DNA from: a virus
Virus record (IMG/VR): IMGVR_UViG_3300042463_000890
Location: 1-64,000 of that record
Strand: one strand, 5' to 3'
DNA: 64,000 bases
A program made the translations under genes and the position numbers. Positions within the stretch are counted from its first letter, which is position 1. Each line of letters opens with the position of its first letter. Under the pieces are notes generated by a model that was not told where the DNA came from, did no database searches, and saw only the letters and a program-made list of their open reading frames with translations. Shown here in pieces: positions 7,874-17,099 of this stretch.

Positions 7874-10306
7874 TTAAGATGAACATCCAAAACAATCAAA
7901 TTGACTATTTTCAGGTTTTGGTGGTAGATTCATATGACTAAAATCAACTTTAGGTGGTTCAGGAGTTGTTTTTGGTTTCTCAATTTTAGAGATATCGACC
8001 GCCAAATGTTTCGCCCCTGTTGAAATCGCTTTTGTTCTTACATAGTAACAAAGAGTTTTAAGTCCTTTCTCCCAACCATAAAAATGTGATGACGATATTT
8101 TAGATAACGTTGGGTTAGCCATATAAATGTTCATTGACTGTGATTGGTCTATAAATGGAGCTCTATCTGAGGCCATAGTTATCAACTCTTTCTGAGAAAT
8201 TTCCCAAATAGTTTTGTATTTTAAAATTAAATGTTCAATACGTTTAACTTTAAAATTATATCTTTTATCTTCAGGGTCAAGGTAATTAATGAAATTAATA
8301 TTTTGAATTGAACCTTCATTTAAGATAATCTCATTTTTTAAATCCTCGCACCAAATTCCAATCTTTTCAAAATCATTAATCAAGTATTTGTTAACAATCA
8401 TAATCTCACCACCAACTACACGTCTGTTAAAGATTGCTGAGTGAGCGGGTTCTGTCATTTCATATGAACCTGTAATTTTAGCGGAAGACGCGACAGGCAT
8501 CTGAGCGGTAAATAATGAATTACAAACACCATGATTAGAGACTTCTAATTTAAGGTTATCCCAATCCCACATTCTACCTAATCCTTCATAATCTAATCCC
8601 CACATATCAAATTGAAATATTCCTTTTGACATCGGTGACCCTTCAAAATGAGCATAAGGTTTATATTCACCTGATTTACACAACTCCATACTTTCAGTGA
8701 TAGCTGCGAAATAAATTGTTTCAAAAATTTCTTTATTCAATTTTTTAGCTTCTTCAGAAGTGAATACATAATCCATTAAATAAAATACGTCCGCAAGACC
8801 TTGGGTTCCAATAGCGATTGCTCTTTGTTCTCTACCTCCCTTTTCTCCTTTAAAAGTTGAGTAGTTGTTAATATCAACCACTTTATTTAAAGCTCTAACA
8901 ACTTTTCTAACCTCACTATATAAAAGATTATAATTGAATGAACCGTCCTTAACAAAATTCTTCAATACCATGGATGATAATGTACATATCGCAGTAGTAT
9001 TTTCGTCAGTGTACTGATAAATCTCATTACAAAGATTTGATTGTTTAATTACTCCAATATTTTGATGGTTAGTCTTCTTGTTTGCATTATCTTTAGAACA
9101 AAGATATGGTACACCTGTTTCAATTTGTGATTCGATAATTTTGTTCCAAATTTCCTGTGCCTTAACTTTCTTACCAAGTCCCATAGAAACCGCTTTATTA
9201 TAATTCTGTTCGTATTCGTCACCGTAAGACTCTTGTAAAGGTTTTATACCCGCCTTTTTAATGTCATTAGGACAAAACAAATACCAATCATCATTATTTC
9301 TAACCGCCTTCATAAAATTATCAGGAATCCATAATGCAGTAAACAAATCTCTCGCTCTTAACTCTTCAGCCCCTGTATTCTTTTTAATATCTAATAGGTC
9401 AAAAATGTCTTTATGCCAAGGTTCTAAATAGATTGCCGCAGAACCAGGTCTACGTCCTTGTTGGTTAAAGAATCTTAATGATTCATTAACAATCTTCAAA
9501 TATTTTAACAATCCTCCCGCATATCCACCTGAAGATGAAATACGACTTTCTTTACTTCTAATATTTGACATAGATAGTCCGATACCTGCCGCGTCTGAAG
9601 AATACGTAGAAATGTCTCTCATAGTATTCAACAACCCTTCTCTAGAATCGGCATCGTTGTAGTGTAAAACGCAAGATGCTAACTGAGGTGTTTTAGTACC
9701 CGAATTAATCATGATTGGAGTCGCGGGTGAAATTAATTGATTAGACAATGATTTATAATATTCCAAAGCCTCTTCCCATGTTTTAGTAACCCAAAGTGCA
9801 ACTCTCATGTACATGTGTTGAGGTCTTTCGACTACAATTCCGTTTGATAATTTTAAAAGGTACATCTCTTGTAATGACCTCCAAGCAAAATAATCAAAAT
9901 TATAATCATTATCATGATTAATCGCATCGTCAATAACATTAGGACCGTATAATGCAATTGTTTGCATCAATTCACTATTAATAACTCCTTCTTGATGAAG
10001 TTTAGTCATAGTGTTTGAAAAACTTTCGTCCGTTTCTTTATGATAAGAAGATATAGCAACTGAAGATGCTAGTCTTGAATAATCGTGGTGACTACCAGTA
10101 TATGCTGCGGCAATTTCATAAATTAGTTTATCTAATTCTTTTGTTGTAATAATACCTTCAGTTGGTACTGAAGTAATAACTTTAATAAAGATTTCATCAG
10201 AATTAACGGTTAATCCTTTTGAAGCTCTTTTAATTCTGTTATAAATTTTTTGGGGATTGAAAGACGCGTCGTCCCCACTACGTTTTTTTATTCTTAGTGA
10301 CATCAT
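7874..10306 (-). CDS. nrdA: Ribonucleoside-diphosphate reductase class Ia, large (alpha) subunit
   Basis: An 810-residue large subunit that reduces ribonucleotides to deoxyribonucleotides in the cytoplasm, using a radical supplied by NrdB. An N-terminal ATP-cone spans about residues 3-95. Catalytic residues are visible: C212 (ASCVLHYND) and C441 (AICTLSS) as the redox pair, and N424-L-C426-N-E428 for the thiyl radical site. The tyrosine pair Y754-Y755 (LCYYVRT) serves radical transfer. C805 and C808 near the end form the mobile CxxC that is re-reduced by glutaredoxin or thioredoxin. The YYVRT form resembles the eukaryote/T4-type branch more than E. coli NrdA. It starts 10 bases after nrdB and ends at a strong terminator, so it is the last gene of the replication transcript. 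Confidence 0.97.
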   Translation of the reverse strand: MMSLRIKKRSGDDASFNPQKIYNRIKRASKGLTVNSDEIFIKVITSVPTEGIITTKELDKLIYEIAAAYTGSHHDYSRLASSVAISSYHKETDESFSNTMTKLHQEGVINSELMQTIALYGPNVIDDAINHDNDYNFDYFAWRSLQEMYLLKLSNGIVVERPQHMYMRVALWVTKTWEEALEYYKSLSNQLISPATPIMINSGTKTPQLASCVLHYNDADSREGLLNTMRDISTYSSDAAGIGLSMSNIRSKESRISSSGGYAGGLLKYLKIVNESLRFFNQQGRRPGSAAIYLEPWHKDIFDLLDIKKNTGAEELRARDLFTALWIPDNFMKAVRNNDDWYLFCPNDIKKAGIKPLQESYGDEYEQNYNKAVSMGLGKKVKAQEIWNKIIESQIETGVPYLCSKDNANKKTNHQNIGVIKQSNLCNEIYQYTDENTTAICTLSSMVLKNFVKDGSFNYNLLYSEVRKVVRALNKVVDINNYSTFKGEKGGREQRAIAIGTQGLADVFYLMDYVFTSEEAKKLNKEIFETIYFAAITESMELCKSGEYKPYAHFEGSPMSKGIFQFDMWGLDYEGLGRMWDWDNLKLEVSNHGVCNSLFTAQMPVASSAKITGSYEMTEPAHSAIFNRRVVGGEIMIVNKYLINDFEKIGIWCEDLKNEIILNEGSIQNINFINYLDPEDKRYNFKVKRIEHLILKYKTIWEISQKELITMASDRAPFIDQSQSMNIYMANPTLSKISSSHFYGWEKGLKTLCYYVRTKAISTGAKHLAVDISKIEKPKTTPEPPKVDFSHMNLPPKPENSQFDCFGCSS

Positions 10307-10316
10307 AATTTAAATT

Positions 10317-11264
10317 TTAAAAATCATCAGTAAATGATAGGGTTTCGTTAAGTTTCGCTTTTTGATACTCAACAGTTCTTGATTCGAAAAAATTACCTTT
10401 TGTTTCTACCGCAATTTGTTCCATGAACTTAAATGGTTGTTCAACATTAAAATGTTTTTTACAACCCATTTTAACTAATAATCCATCTACAACAAATTCA
10501 AGGTATTGTTTCATAAGGTTTTGATTCATACCAATTAGAGAAACAGGTAAAGATTCAGTGATAAATTCTTTTTCAATTTCCAATGCCGATAATAAAATTT
10601 CTTTTATTCTTTTTTCACTTGGTTTATTCTCAACATGATTGTTTAGTAAGTGAATTGCAAAGTCGCAATGTAAATTCTCGTCTTTAAATATAAGAGCGTT
10701 TGCATTACATAAACCTTGCATAATCCCTCTTGATTTCAACCAAAATATTGAACAGAATGAACCTGAAAAGAATATCCCTTCAACCGCCGCAAAAGCAACT
10801 AATCTTTCCTGAAAAGACGCATTCTCAATCCATTCTAATGCCCACTTAGCTTTTTTCTGTACCGCAGGTAATCTATCAATTGCGTTAAAACAATCATCTT
10901 TTTCTTGTGGATTTGACACATAAGTATCAATTAAAAGAGAATACATTAATGAGTGAATATTTTCCATCATTAACTGAAATCCATAGAAGAATTTCGCTTC
11001 AGGATATTGAACTTCCCTGTAAAAGTTTTCCGCCAAGTTTTCATTAACGATACCGTCTGAAGCGGCAAAAAATGATAGTACATTTTTTACAAAGTATTTT
11101 TCATTATCAGAAAGACTTTCCCAATCTCTGATATCATTAGACAAATCTACTTCTTCCGCAGTCCAAAAAGCGGCTTGGTGCATTTTATAATATTCCCAAA
11201 TATCATTGTATTGGATAGGGAATATAACAAATCGGTTAGGATTTTCAATCAAAATTTTTTCCAT
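10317..11264 (-). CDS. nrdB: Ribonucleoside-diphosphate reductase class Ia, small (beta) subunit
   Basis: A 315-residue ferritin-like subunit that houses the di-iron centre and the tyrosyl radical for NrdA. Ligands align with mouse R2: D70 ([10 protein letters not shown]), E101 and H104 (MENIHS), E162 (AVEGIFF), E196 and H199 (KDENLH). Y108, four residues after H104, is the radical tyrosine, so this is the Ia type and not a Tyr-less variant. The C-terminus LSFTDDF is the short peptide that docks on the large subunit. It lies 2 bases after the helicase gene and 10 bases before nrdA. The sequence pattern is eukaryote-like, in keeping with its NrdA partner. Confidence 0.96.
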   Translation of the reverse strand: MEKILIENPNRFVIFPIQYNDIWEYYKMHQAAFWTAEEVDLSNDIRDWESLSDNEKYFVKNVLSFFAASDGIVNENLAENFYREVQYPEAKFFYGFQLMMENIHSLMYSLLIDTYVSNPQEKDDCFNAIDRLPAVQKKAKWALEWIENASFQERLVAFAAVEGIFFSGSFCSIFWLKSRGIMQGLCNANALIFKDENLHCDFAIHLLNNHVENKPSEKRIKEILLSALEIEKEFITESLPVSLIGMNQNLMKQYLEFVVDGLLVKMGCKKHFNVEQPFKFMEQIAVETKGNFFESRTVEYQKAKLNETLSFTDDF

Positions 11265-11266
11265 AA

Positions 11267-12652
11267 TTAAATATTGTTTTTTTGTTCTCTTTGTTTTCTT
11301 TTTTCCATCAAGTCTTTAACTCTTTGACGGTTTTGTTCTTCTTTTTGTTCTTCAAGACCTAAGAACGTTACTGATGATTCAGTATCAATTTCCAACATAC
11401 CATTATCAAACTTACAATTCTCAAACACAATACCATCATCACCAATTCTTGATTTTGTAATTGCGATAGTTGCAAGTTTCATTTCTTTTTGTTGTAGTGT
11501 TTTAGCCACAGATATGATAACGTGACCAACTTGAGCCTTTTTAATAGAGCCTCCCATTTGGTCTGTTGTTACAACCTCAGATGAGATTGAACTTCTATTA
11601 CCTTGTGTTGCGGTCCACCCAACCAAATTAAGTTCATGACACATAGCCTCAAACGCTCTCATGACAGAACCTTCAGATTTCCATTCATCACCTAAATTTT
11701 TATCAGGTACAACACAATCAATGTAATCCAAAAGTATCATATCAATTTTAATCCCATCAGCAATCATTTTTCTGATTTGATTTTTGATTTGTAACATGGT
11801 CATTGTATCAGAAGGTAATTTTTTTAACACAAGTTTATTGTCCATTGTGTCTTTAATTTCTTGTACTTTATTCATTACCTCTTCTTTTTTATTTGACATG
11901 TCGTCAGGATGAACTTTTGTCCAAAGTGTAAAGTGTTTTCTTTGGATAATTTTAGGGTTATCCTCGAAGAAAATTTGAAGTACGTTATAACCTAAATTAA
12001 ATGCGTGGTTTGAAATTTTTGTAAGTAGAGTTGATTTACCAACTCCTGTTGGAGCTAATACTACCCCTATCTCACCTTTAGCCAAACCGCCCTTCAATAA
12101 TCTGTCAATAGATGGTATACCCATTGGGATTGGGTGTCTGAAATCTTCATTTAAAACATCATCTAAATTAGAGAATACGTCAGACATTCCATCTTCTCTT
12201 TCTCCTACTTGTAACGCCTCTCTGATAACAGTTTCTACTGTTTCATAATTTTCAAACTCACCGCCATCGATGACTTTTTGTGCTTTAGTTATTGCCTTTT
12301 GTAACTCTTGTTGTTTACAAAATTTCAATGCTTTATCTTGCACAAAAGAACCTCCATCAATAGGAGCTTCTTTAATTTTGTTCAAAGTATCTAATACAAT
12401 TTTAGAAGCGAGTTCTTGTTGTAATTCAGACTTTGTAATTTGTTCTAATGTTTCGAACGTGGGAGTATGCTCGTATTTTGAATAATACTCCTTTATCATT
12501 TGTGTTATTATTTTGAAGTACTTATTATCAAAATAATTAACATCCATAACATCAATGATTGACCTTGCAAAGTCTTTATCAATGATAATCTGATTCAATA
12601 ATTGAATCTGAAAACTGTTCCCTAAATAATCAAAATTTTTGTTTGTCGCCAT
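11267..12652 (-). CDS. Replicative DNA helicase, DnaB/T4 gp41-like
   Basis: A 461-residue RecA-fold helicase. An N-terminal helical domain of about 150 residues (DnaB-N type) is followed by the ATPase core with Walker [13 protein letters not shown] (K206) and Walker [11 protein letters not shown]. Such hexamers unwind the parental duplex at the phage fork and recruit primase; T4 gp41 has 475 residues. The tail after residue 440 is highly charged ([20 protein letters not shown]). It is the only gene here with a clear Shine-Dalgarno sequence, AGAGGA, 6 nt before the ATG, and a TATTTAT motif precedes it. It lies immediately upstream of nrdB. Primase and clamp-loader genes are not in the window. 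Confidence 0.93.
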   Translation of the reverse strand: MATNKNFDYLGNSFQIQLLNQIIIDKDFARSIIDVMDVNYFDNKYFKIITQMIKEYYSKYEHTPTFETLEQITKSELQQELASKIVLDTLNKIKEAPIDGGSFVQDKALKFCKQQELQKAITKAQKVIDGGEFENYETVETVIREALQVGEREDGMSDVFSNLDDVLNEDFRHPIPMGIPSIDRLLKGGLAKGEIGVVLAPTGVGKSTLLTKISNHAFNLGYNVLQIFFEDNPKIIQRKHFTLWTKVHPDDMSNKKEEVMNKVQEIKDTMDNKLVLKKLPSDTMTMLQIKNQIRKMIADGIKIDMILLDYIDCVVPDKNLGDEWKSEGSVMRAFEAMCHELNLVGWTATQGNRSSISSEVVTTDQMGGSIKKAQVGHVIISVAKTLQQKEMKLATIAITKSRIGDDGIVFENCKFDNGMLEIDTESSVTFLGLEEQKEEQNRQRVKDLMEKRKQREQKNNI

Positions 12653-12673
12653 ATTTTTTCCTCTATTGTTTTA

Positions 12674-12680
12674 ATAAATA
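12674..12680 (-). promoter_or_regulatory. TATTTAT motif upstream of the helicase gene
   Basis: Minus-strand TATTTATTAAAAC, 21 nt before the helicase ATG and directly after the upstream stop codon. It is the only replication gene start with the motif, so it may be a secondary promoter or a chance match. Confidence 0.3.
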
Positions 12681-13133
12681 TTAGGCCTTAAGAGGAATGT
12701 CCAAGTACTCGTATGTTAATTTTTTGGAAGAAAAAATGTCAGTTAAATCTGAAAGTAGAGTTTTTATGTGCGGACGGATGTCTACGGTGTATCTTATTTT
12801 TGGCGGGAATATTTTAGCATCCATCATTCTATGACAAATTGTCACATCATTTAATTTAATAAAAATTTTAAAGTGTTCTGGACCATCGGTATTTGAGGTG
12901 TCTAACACCGCAGGATTAGAAGCAATCTCATAAGAATTTGCTAACATGTAATCCACGGTTTTCATCTTTAAATCATATTCTAGTAATTCCTTAAAAGTAT
13001 GTAGATACTCATACAATTCCAAAGAGTTTTTAGCCTCAGGATTAAAGTCTCTAACATTGAAAAATCTTTGAACGATAATATTATCGTTAACCATCATAAG
13101 GAATTCCAATTTTGTTGATTCTTGTTCTTTCAT
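12681..13133 (-). CDS. Conserved-context hypothetical protein in the replication block
   Basis: A 150-residue acidic protein that I do not recognise. It has no membrane segment or cysteine cluster; the only Cys is in ICHRMMD. The first half is helical with a predicted loop at NTDGPEHF. The second half looks like alternating strands (FKIFIKLNDVTICHR) and ends in a helix-rich tail. It lies between the FEN-type exonuclease (10 bases upstream) and the helicase (28 bases downstream), so a role in replication or helicase loading is possible by position only. T4 places accessory factors in similar positions, but I see no specific match. Confidence 0.75.
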   Translation of the reverse strand: MKEQESTKLEFLMMVNDNIIVQRFFNVRDFNPEAKNSLELYEYLHTFKELLEYDLKMKTVDYMLANSYEIASNPAVLDTSNTDGPEHFKIFIKLNDVTICHRMMDAKIFPPKIRYTVDIRPHIKTLLSDLTDIFSSKKLTYEYLDIPLKA

Positions 13134-13143
13134 AATTTTTGTT

Positions 13144-14148
13144 TTATTTGTTTTTGAATTTTTTCTTTTCTTTTCTTGTTAATTTTAAAAATGGGGTTAA
13201 AAAATTTACCCAATTATTGTCTCCTTTAGGTAGAAACTTGAAGAACCCATCTTCCATCATCATTCTTATTATATTTCTGTGCCCTCTACCATCAGGGTCT
13301 AAACTTTCAGAGTAATAAAGTTCAACAACTTCTTTGCCTTCTTCAGTTATTAATGGTTTTGATAAATCTACTATTTTTTCATTTATTTCAAAAAATTCAT
13401 CACCATATATACCTGTTTTAGTTTTACCCGTTAGTAAATTATTTAAGACAGTGTTGTTCTTATCTTGTTCAAACAACTCATTAGCTTTTTGTAAAATATC
13501 GGTTATTTTTAAAGGTCGGTCAAGTAACTCAGGAAATAATTTCACTAAAGTTTTTTCACCTAAATAATATATCCCATCGATATTATCCGACTTATCACCC
13601 ATTAAAATTTTACAAATCTTTACGTTGTGATGAGGTACTTCAATGTCATACATTTTTATATTATCACCTTGTTTGTAAAGTTTTTTTGTGTTAGGTGAAT
13701 AAATGGATACTCTATCTGAAATTAATTGTGTGAGGTCTCTGTCACCCGAAAAAATAGTTATTTGTTCATTTTCTGAAATTTGACAATAATATGCAATAAG
13801 GTCATCTGCCTCATTGTTCTCAATGTTTACTTGTCTAATAAACATTTCTTCCAAATATTGTTTAATACGTTCCTTTTGTGTGTTAAAGGAGGTTACTTTA
13901 AACTCATTTGTTTCTTGATTTCGATTTTCTTTATATCTAGGATATATGATTTTTCTACTATTCGAACTCCCTTCTCCGTCCCAAAAAACAACTACTTTAT
14001 CAAAGTTATCTTCTTCAATAAAACGTCTTAAGGTATTTAAAAAGTGCCAAGTACCACCAACATGATTTCCTTCATGAAAGAAGTCCTTGACACCGTGAAA
14101 TCCAATTTTAAGAAGATTATTACCATCAACAAGTAATGTCTTGTTCAT
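13144..14148 (-). CDS. 5'-3' exonuclease / RNase H, T4 Rnh (FEN)-like
   Basis: A 334-residue FEN-superfamily nuclease that removes RNA primers and 5' flaps during lagging-strand synthesis. The acidic two-metal site is visible: D8 in TLLVDGNNLL, then VVFWDGEGSSNSRK, the NNEADDLIAYY motif, IFSGDRDLTQL, and GDKSDNIDG followed by a helix-hairpin-helix-like GEKTLVKLF. T4 Rnh has 305 residues and the same motif order. The last 30 residues are very basic (KLTRKEKKKFKNK), probably a DNA-contact tail. It sits 22 bases downstream of the UvsX-like gene, inside the replication transcript. Confidence 0.9.
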   Translation of the reverse strand: MNKTLLVDGNNLLKIGFHGVKDFFHEGNHVGGTWHFLNTLRRFIEEDNFDKVVVFWDGEGSSNSRKIIYPRYKENRNQETNEFKVTSFNTQKERIKQYLEEMFIRQVNIENNEADDLIAYYCQISENEQITIFSGDRDLTQLISDRVSIYSPNTKKLYKQGDNIKMYDIEVPHHNVKICKILMGDKSDNIDGIYYLGEKTLVKLFPELLDRPLKITDILQKANELFEQDKNNTVLNNLLTGKTKTGIYGDEFFEINEKIVDLSKPLITEEGKEVVELYYSESLDPDGRGHRNIIRMMMEDGFFKFLPKGDNNWVNFLTPFLKLTRKEKKKFKNK

Positions 14149-14170
14149 TTTATAATTTTAATTCGGTTTG

Positions 14171-15178
14171 TTACTCTACTTCTTCTTTTTCTGTTTTCAA
14201 TACAAAATCGCCATCAACACCAATAATTTCTTTCCAATATTCGGCGTATTCCGCTTTATATTTTTCTATTGATGATTTTTCTTCAGCCGCGTCTTTACCA
14301 GGTAAAAACCCGTGAGGTGTGACAATTATTTTACCATCTTCAAACCCGAGTCCGTTGATGTGGTTTTTAAGAACCGAAACTTTTGTTCTTGATGCAAACT
14401 TAACAGTTCTTTTATCTTTAGTCGCGGTTATTTTTGTGGTTCCCGCCCCTTTTTGGTTACCAAATAAAAACACTAATGATGAATTTAACCAAATTGCTTC
14501 ACCACCTTTAGCTTTAATCTTTGGTTGTCCAAAAGGATTGTCAGGTAATTCAACCCAAGGTTGGTTAACGATAATCAGAGTATTTTCATATTTTGAGTCG
14601 GCCTTTCTTGAACCTGAGATACGTTGATTGATACCCATACCAATTTTATCTGCCAGTACAGAAGCATTATGTTGTTTTCCTCCTTTACCATCGTAAGTCA
14701 TTTTACAAGGTACTGAACCTACCGAATCCCACATTATACACAATGAATAATCTAATTCACCTTTTTCTTGTGCATCTAATAGTTCATTGATGTAATCAGT
14801 AATCTGTTCAATGTAATCAAAGTTATTGTTAAATAGGAAAAACCCATCCCATCCAATTTCACCTGTTTCTTCATCAACAACTTCATCACACTCTAAACCC
14901 ATTAATTTTGAATGTTCAAAAGACCATTTTTGTTCTGTAATAATAAAAACAGGTAAGATATTTTTTCGTTGAGCGTCAACCGCAGTTTTGATTAGAGCAG
15001 TTGTTTTTCCTGTATCGGAGTGACCTAATAACATATTTAAATGTCCGATAGCGGGGCCTGGTAACCCAACCGCGTCTAAGAACTCAGGACCCAAATCAAA
15101 GTATCTTTGTGGTTTGTATTTTGCCGATGTCGAAAATTTCTTCTTTAACGAAGAAAAATCAGTTTTCTTTATCGCCAT
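14171..15178 (-). CDS. uvsX: RecA/UvsX-like recombinase
   Basis: A 335-residue RecA-fold ATPase. Walker A is GHSDTGKTT (K58), following a lid sequence (LGPEFLDAVGLPGPAIGHLN) similar to T4 UvsX. Walker B corresponds to SLCIMWDSVGSVP, and the region around SVLADKIGMGINQRI and LIIVNQPWVELPD matches the core and the loop-2 zone. UvsX forms filaments on single-stranded DNA for recombination-dependent replication and repair, loaded over gp32-like SSB. Here the ssb gene lies just upstream in the same direction. The C-terminal ~60 residues are charged and Glu-rich. It lies 2 bases after the small 74-residue gene. Confidence 0.92.
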   Translation of the reverse strand: MAIKKTDFSSLKKKFSTSAKYKPQRYFDLGPEFLDAVGLPGPAIGHLNMLLGHSDTGKTTALIKTAVDAQRKNILPVFIITEQKWSFEHSKLMGLECDEVVDEETGEIGWDGFFLFNNNFDYIEQITDYINELLDAQEKGELDYSLCIMWDSVGSVPCKMTYDGKGGKQHNASVLADKIGMGINQRISGSRKADSKYENTLIIVNQPWVELPDNPFGQPKIKAKGGEAIWLNSSLVFLFGNQKGAGTTKITATKDKRTVKFASRTKVSVLKNHINGLGFEDGKIIVTPHGFLPGKDAAEEKSSIEKYKAEYAEYWKEIIGVDGDFVLKTEKEEVE

Positions 15179-15180
15179 AA

Positions 15181-15405
15181 TTAATTGTATTTATAAAATT
15201 CTTTAATTGTTTCTAATTTGTCTTTTGCGGATGCAATTTTATCAACAAGTTTATCCATTTCTTCTATGTGTTGTGGATGTTCTCCAATTCCAACGGGTGA
15301 AGTAAAATAAACAAGTAAAGATGTCTCAGCATCTGCCATTTCAGCTTCGTATTTTTTACACAAAGCGTCATACATTTTTTGTGTAATTTTGTTTTCTTTG
15401 TCCAT
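15181..15405 (-). CDS. Small hypothetical coiled-coil protein
   Basis: A 74-residue protein, mostly charged helix (KMYDALCKKYEAEMADAE and HIEEMDKLVDKIASAKDKL) broken by a short loop with SPVGIGEHPQ. It begins 76 bases after the ssb stop, past the ssb terminator, and ends 2 bases before the UvsX-like gene. Position between SSB and recombinase suggests a recombination or SSB-related helper (T4 encodes small mediators such as UvsY), but at 74 residues and without a recognisable motif it cannot be called UvsY. Confidence 0.7.
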   Translation of the reverse strand: MDKENKITQKMYDALCKKYEAEMADAETSLLVYFTSPVGIGEHPQHIEEMDKLVDKIASAKDKLETIKEFYKYN

Positions 15406-15435
15406 GTAATTTGTGATTTTTTGTTAAAAAAATAA

Positions 15436-15472
15436 GAACATGGACACTTTGTCTATGTAAGTGTCCATGTTC
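15436..15472 (-). terminator. Terminator hairpin after ssb
   Basis: A perfect 12-bp stem (GAACATGGACAC / GTGTCCATGTTC) with a 13-base loop. On the minus strand it is followed by TTATTTTTTTAA. It lies 10 bases past the ssb stop. Because no promoter is obvious before the next gene, partial readthrough into the replication genes seems likely, giving more SSB than downstream products. Confidence 0.85.
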
Positions 15473-15481
15473 GATTAAATA

Positions 15482-16330
15482 TTAGAACGGCATATCATCG
15501 TCCGCATCATCATTCGCCTGTGGGTCTTCATAAGTTTCTTTTTTTCCACCTATGTTAACTTCAGATTCTTCAGAGTTACTGTAAACGTATCCTCCTTTTT
15601 CACTGTCCCATTTAGGGGTTTCTCCACGAGCAATTGCTTCAAGATATTCTACAGGTTTTTTAGAATACACGTCTTCCCATGTTAATTCATCATTAACCCA
15701 AGAATCAGATGTTTCTTTATCTTCATGGATTGGAGCTGGGTCATCGTACATTACAGTCTGAATTACTGTGTAAACCGCTCCTGTTGGAGTTTTTGCTTTA
15801 GTCAGCTCGAGGATAATGTCGCGACCTTTCTCAGGGTCTGTAATATCACCTTTAGCTCTCCAAATAGGAATAATTTTGTCAAGAATACCTTCATTCTTGT
15901 AATTGTGTTTGAAACGCCAAAACTTAACTCCGTCTTGTTCGTTATCACGGTCAACAACTTTTACAATGTAAAATTTACGAGGTTTATAAGTTGTAGCCAA
16001 TTTTTTGTCACTGTCTTTTCCTGTAGCCATGAGTTCATCATAAACTTCAGTAAGAGGTGAGCGTTCATTGTCATTTTTTCCTGGGTCATAGAATTTTTGC
16101 CATTTACCATCCACTTGAACTTCGTGGAACCATACTTCTTTAAATGGTGAGGACCCGTCTTTTGTTGGTAGGATTCTTAGTCTTTTTTGACCTTGTTTTT
16201 CATTATCTTTGAGGATTGCCGCAAAGTATTTTTTCATTCTTTCATCTTGTGTCATTGAGGAAGAAGATGAGCCTCCTTTTTTTGATTGTTCGTACTGTGA
16301 TAGTACTGCGTCTAAACTGTTTGTCGCCAT
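15482..16330 (-). CDS. Single-stranded DNA-binding protein, gp32-like
   Basis: A 282-residue protein with the three-part plan of T4 gp32 (301 residues). A short basic/Ser-rich N-terminus carries the cooperative-binding region, the core spans about residues 35-215 (KRLRILPTKDGSSPFKEVWF, KFWRFKHNY), and the acidic C-terminal tail ends DDADDDMPF, the usual site for partner recruitment. It contains no cysteine, so the zinc site of T4 gp32 is absent. It coats single-stranded DNA and coordinates helicase, UvsX and polymerase. It has its own sigma70-like promoter upstream and a strong terminator downstream, which fits high independent expression. Confidence 0.88.
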   Translation of the reverse strand: MATNSLDAVLSQYEQSKKGGSSSSSMTQDERMKKYFAAILKDNEKQGQKRLRILPTKDGSSPFKEVWFHEVQVDGKWQKFYDPGKNDNERSPLTEVYDELMATGKDSDKKLATTYKPRKFYIVKVVDRDNEQDGVKFWRFKHNYKNEGILDKIIPIWRAKGDITDPEKGRDIILELTKAKTPTGAVYTVIQTVMYDDPAPIHEDKETSDSWVNDELTWEDVYSKKPVEYLEAIARGETPKWDSEKGGYVYSNSEESEVNIGGKKETYEDPQANDDADDDMPF

Positions 16331-16356
16331 AATATATAGATTTAAATTGTTTACTA

Positions 16357-16385
16357 ATAATAAGTGTCAGCCTTGTGTTTGTCAA
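16357..16385 (-). promoter_or_regulatory. Sigma70-like promoter of ssb
   Basis: On the minus strand TTGACA (16385-16380) and TATTAT (16362-16357) are separated by exactly 17 nt. The predicted transcript start is about 20 nt before the ssb ATG. It overlaps the tail of the preceding terminator region, so it restarts transcription there. It is distinct from the TATTTAT elements of the virion genes. Confidence 0.65.
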
Positions 16386-16390
16386 ATAAA

Positions 16391-16415
16391 TTCGGCCTCT
16401 ATTTTTGAGGCCGAA
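16391..16415 (-). terminator. Terminator after the proline-rich gene
   Basis: A perfect 9-bp stem TTCGGCCTC/GAGGCCGAA with a 7-base loop, 3 bases past the stop of the 224-residue gene. The minus-strand tail TTTATTTG is a modest T-tract. It separates the late tail transcript from ssb. Confidence 0.75.
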
Positions 16416-16418
16416 CTA

Positions 16419-17093
16419 TTATTGTATTCTTTTAAAATTGTCAATTTCAGGTTCTTCGTCTCCAAATGCTCTGAAACTTCTTTTAATCTCATTAGGTGAA
16501 TACCCTTCAACATCTTGTTGTGTTAAAACATACTCATTTTTTCCAGACTTTTCAATGTCTTCTTGTTTATCAACAAAAAAATCACTTAATTTCTGATTAT
16601 AAGGTCCTGAATCTAAACTTCTTAACTCTAATTTTTCTTCAGGTGTCTTAGTTCTATATTTTTCAACCTTAGTTTCCAAATCATTTAATTTGTTCATTAT
16701 CTCATCCATTGCGGATAATTTATTTTCCAAATCGTTTAAATGATTAAACAAAGTATCAAAATATTCTTCTTGTTTTTTCTCAACATTTTTTTGAGATTTA
16801 ACCAAATCAGTTACTTCAATTTCTTTACCTTTCTTATCTGTTTCACCAACCTTTTCAACTTCAGGGTCATTGGCAGTGTCTACAGGTTCTCCTGCGGGTG
16901 GAGGAGGTACTGCTCCTGCATCACCTGGAGGTGGTGGGACTGCTCCTTCAGCTGGCGGTGGAGGTGGTGGTAATGCCCCAGCGTCTCCCTCAGGTGGAGG
17001 TGGTGGTGGTAAGGTGGCTTCTTGCTCGTTGATATAGTTATTTATTTTTCTATATCTTTCAAGTTCTTCAATAATCTTTAAGTCAACTTTCAT
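16419..17093 (-). CDS. Proline-rich, coiled-coil hypothetical protein (probable virion-associated)
   Basis: A 224-residue acidic protein with three visible parts. Residues 1-28 are helical and charged. Residues 29-70 hold four runs of four to six prolines alternating with Glu/Gly/Ala/Asp, an extended polyproline-II-type stalk. Residues about 90-150 form a heptad-rich coiled coil (LFNHLNDLENKLSAMDEIMN), followed by an acidic C-terminal region. I recognise no family. It ends the tail operon, 6 bases after the 74-residue gene and 273 bases after the hub gene, so a structural or assembly role is plausible. Polyproline runs of this length often stall ribosomes without EF-P, which may limit its synthesis. 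Confidence 0.75.
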   Translation of the reverse strand: MKVDLKIIEELERYRKINNYINEQEATLPPPPPPEGDAGALPPPPPPAEGAVPPPPGDAGAVPPPPAGEPVDTANDPEVEKVGETDKKGKEIEVTDLVKSQKNVEKKQEEYFDTLFNHLNDLENKLSAMDEIMNKLNDLETKVEKYRTKTPEEKLELRSLDSGPYNQKLSDFFVDKQEDIEKSGKNEYVLTQQDVEGYSPNEIKRSFRAFGDEEPEIDNFKRIQ

Positions 17094-17099
17094 TTTATA

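Noticed and set aside
15436-15472. Riboswitch or small RNA because of the 12-bp stem
   Set aside because: It lies right after the ssb stop with a T-tract; a terminator explains it fully.
15725-16060. Plus-strand frame of 111 codons in ssb
   Set aside because: Covered by the conserved SSB core on the minus strand; no leader or promoter.
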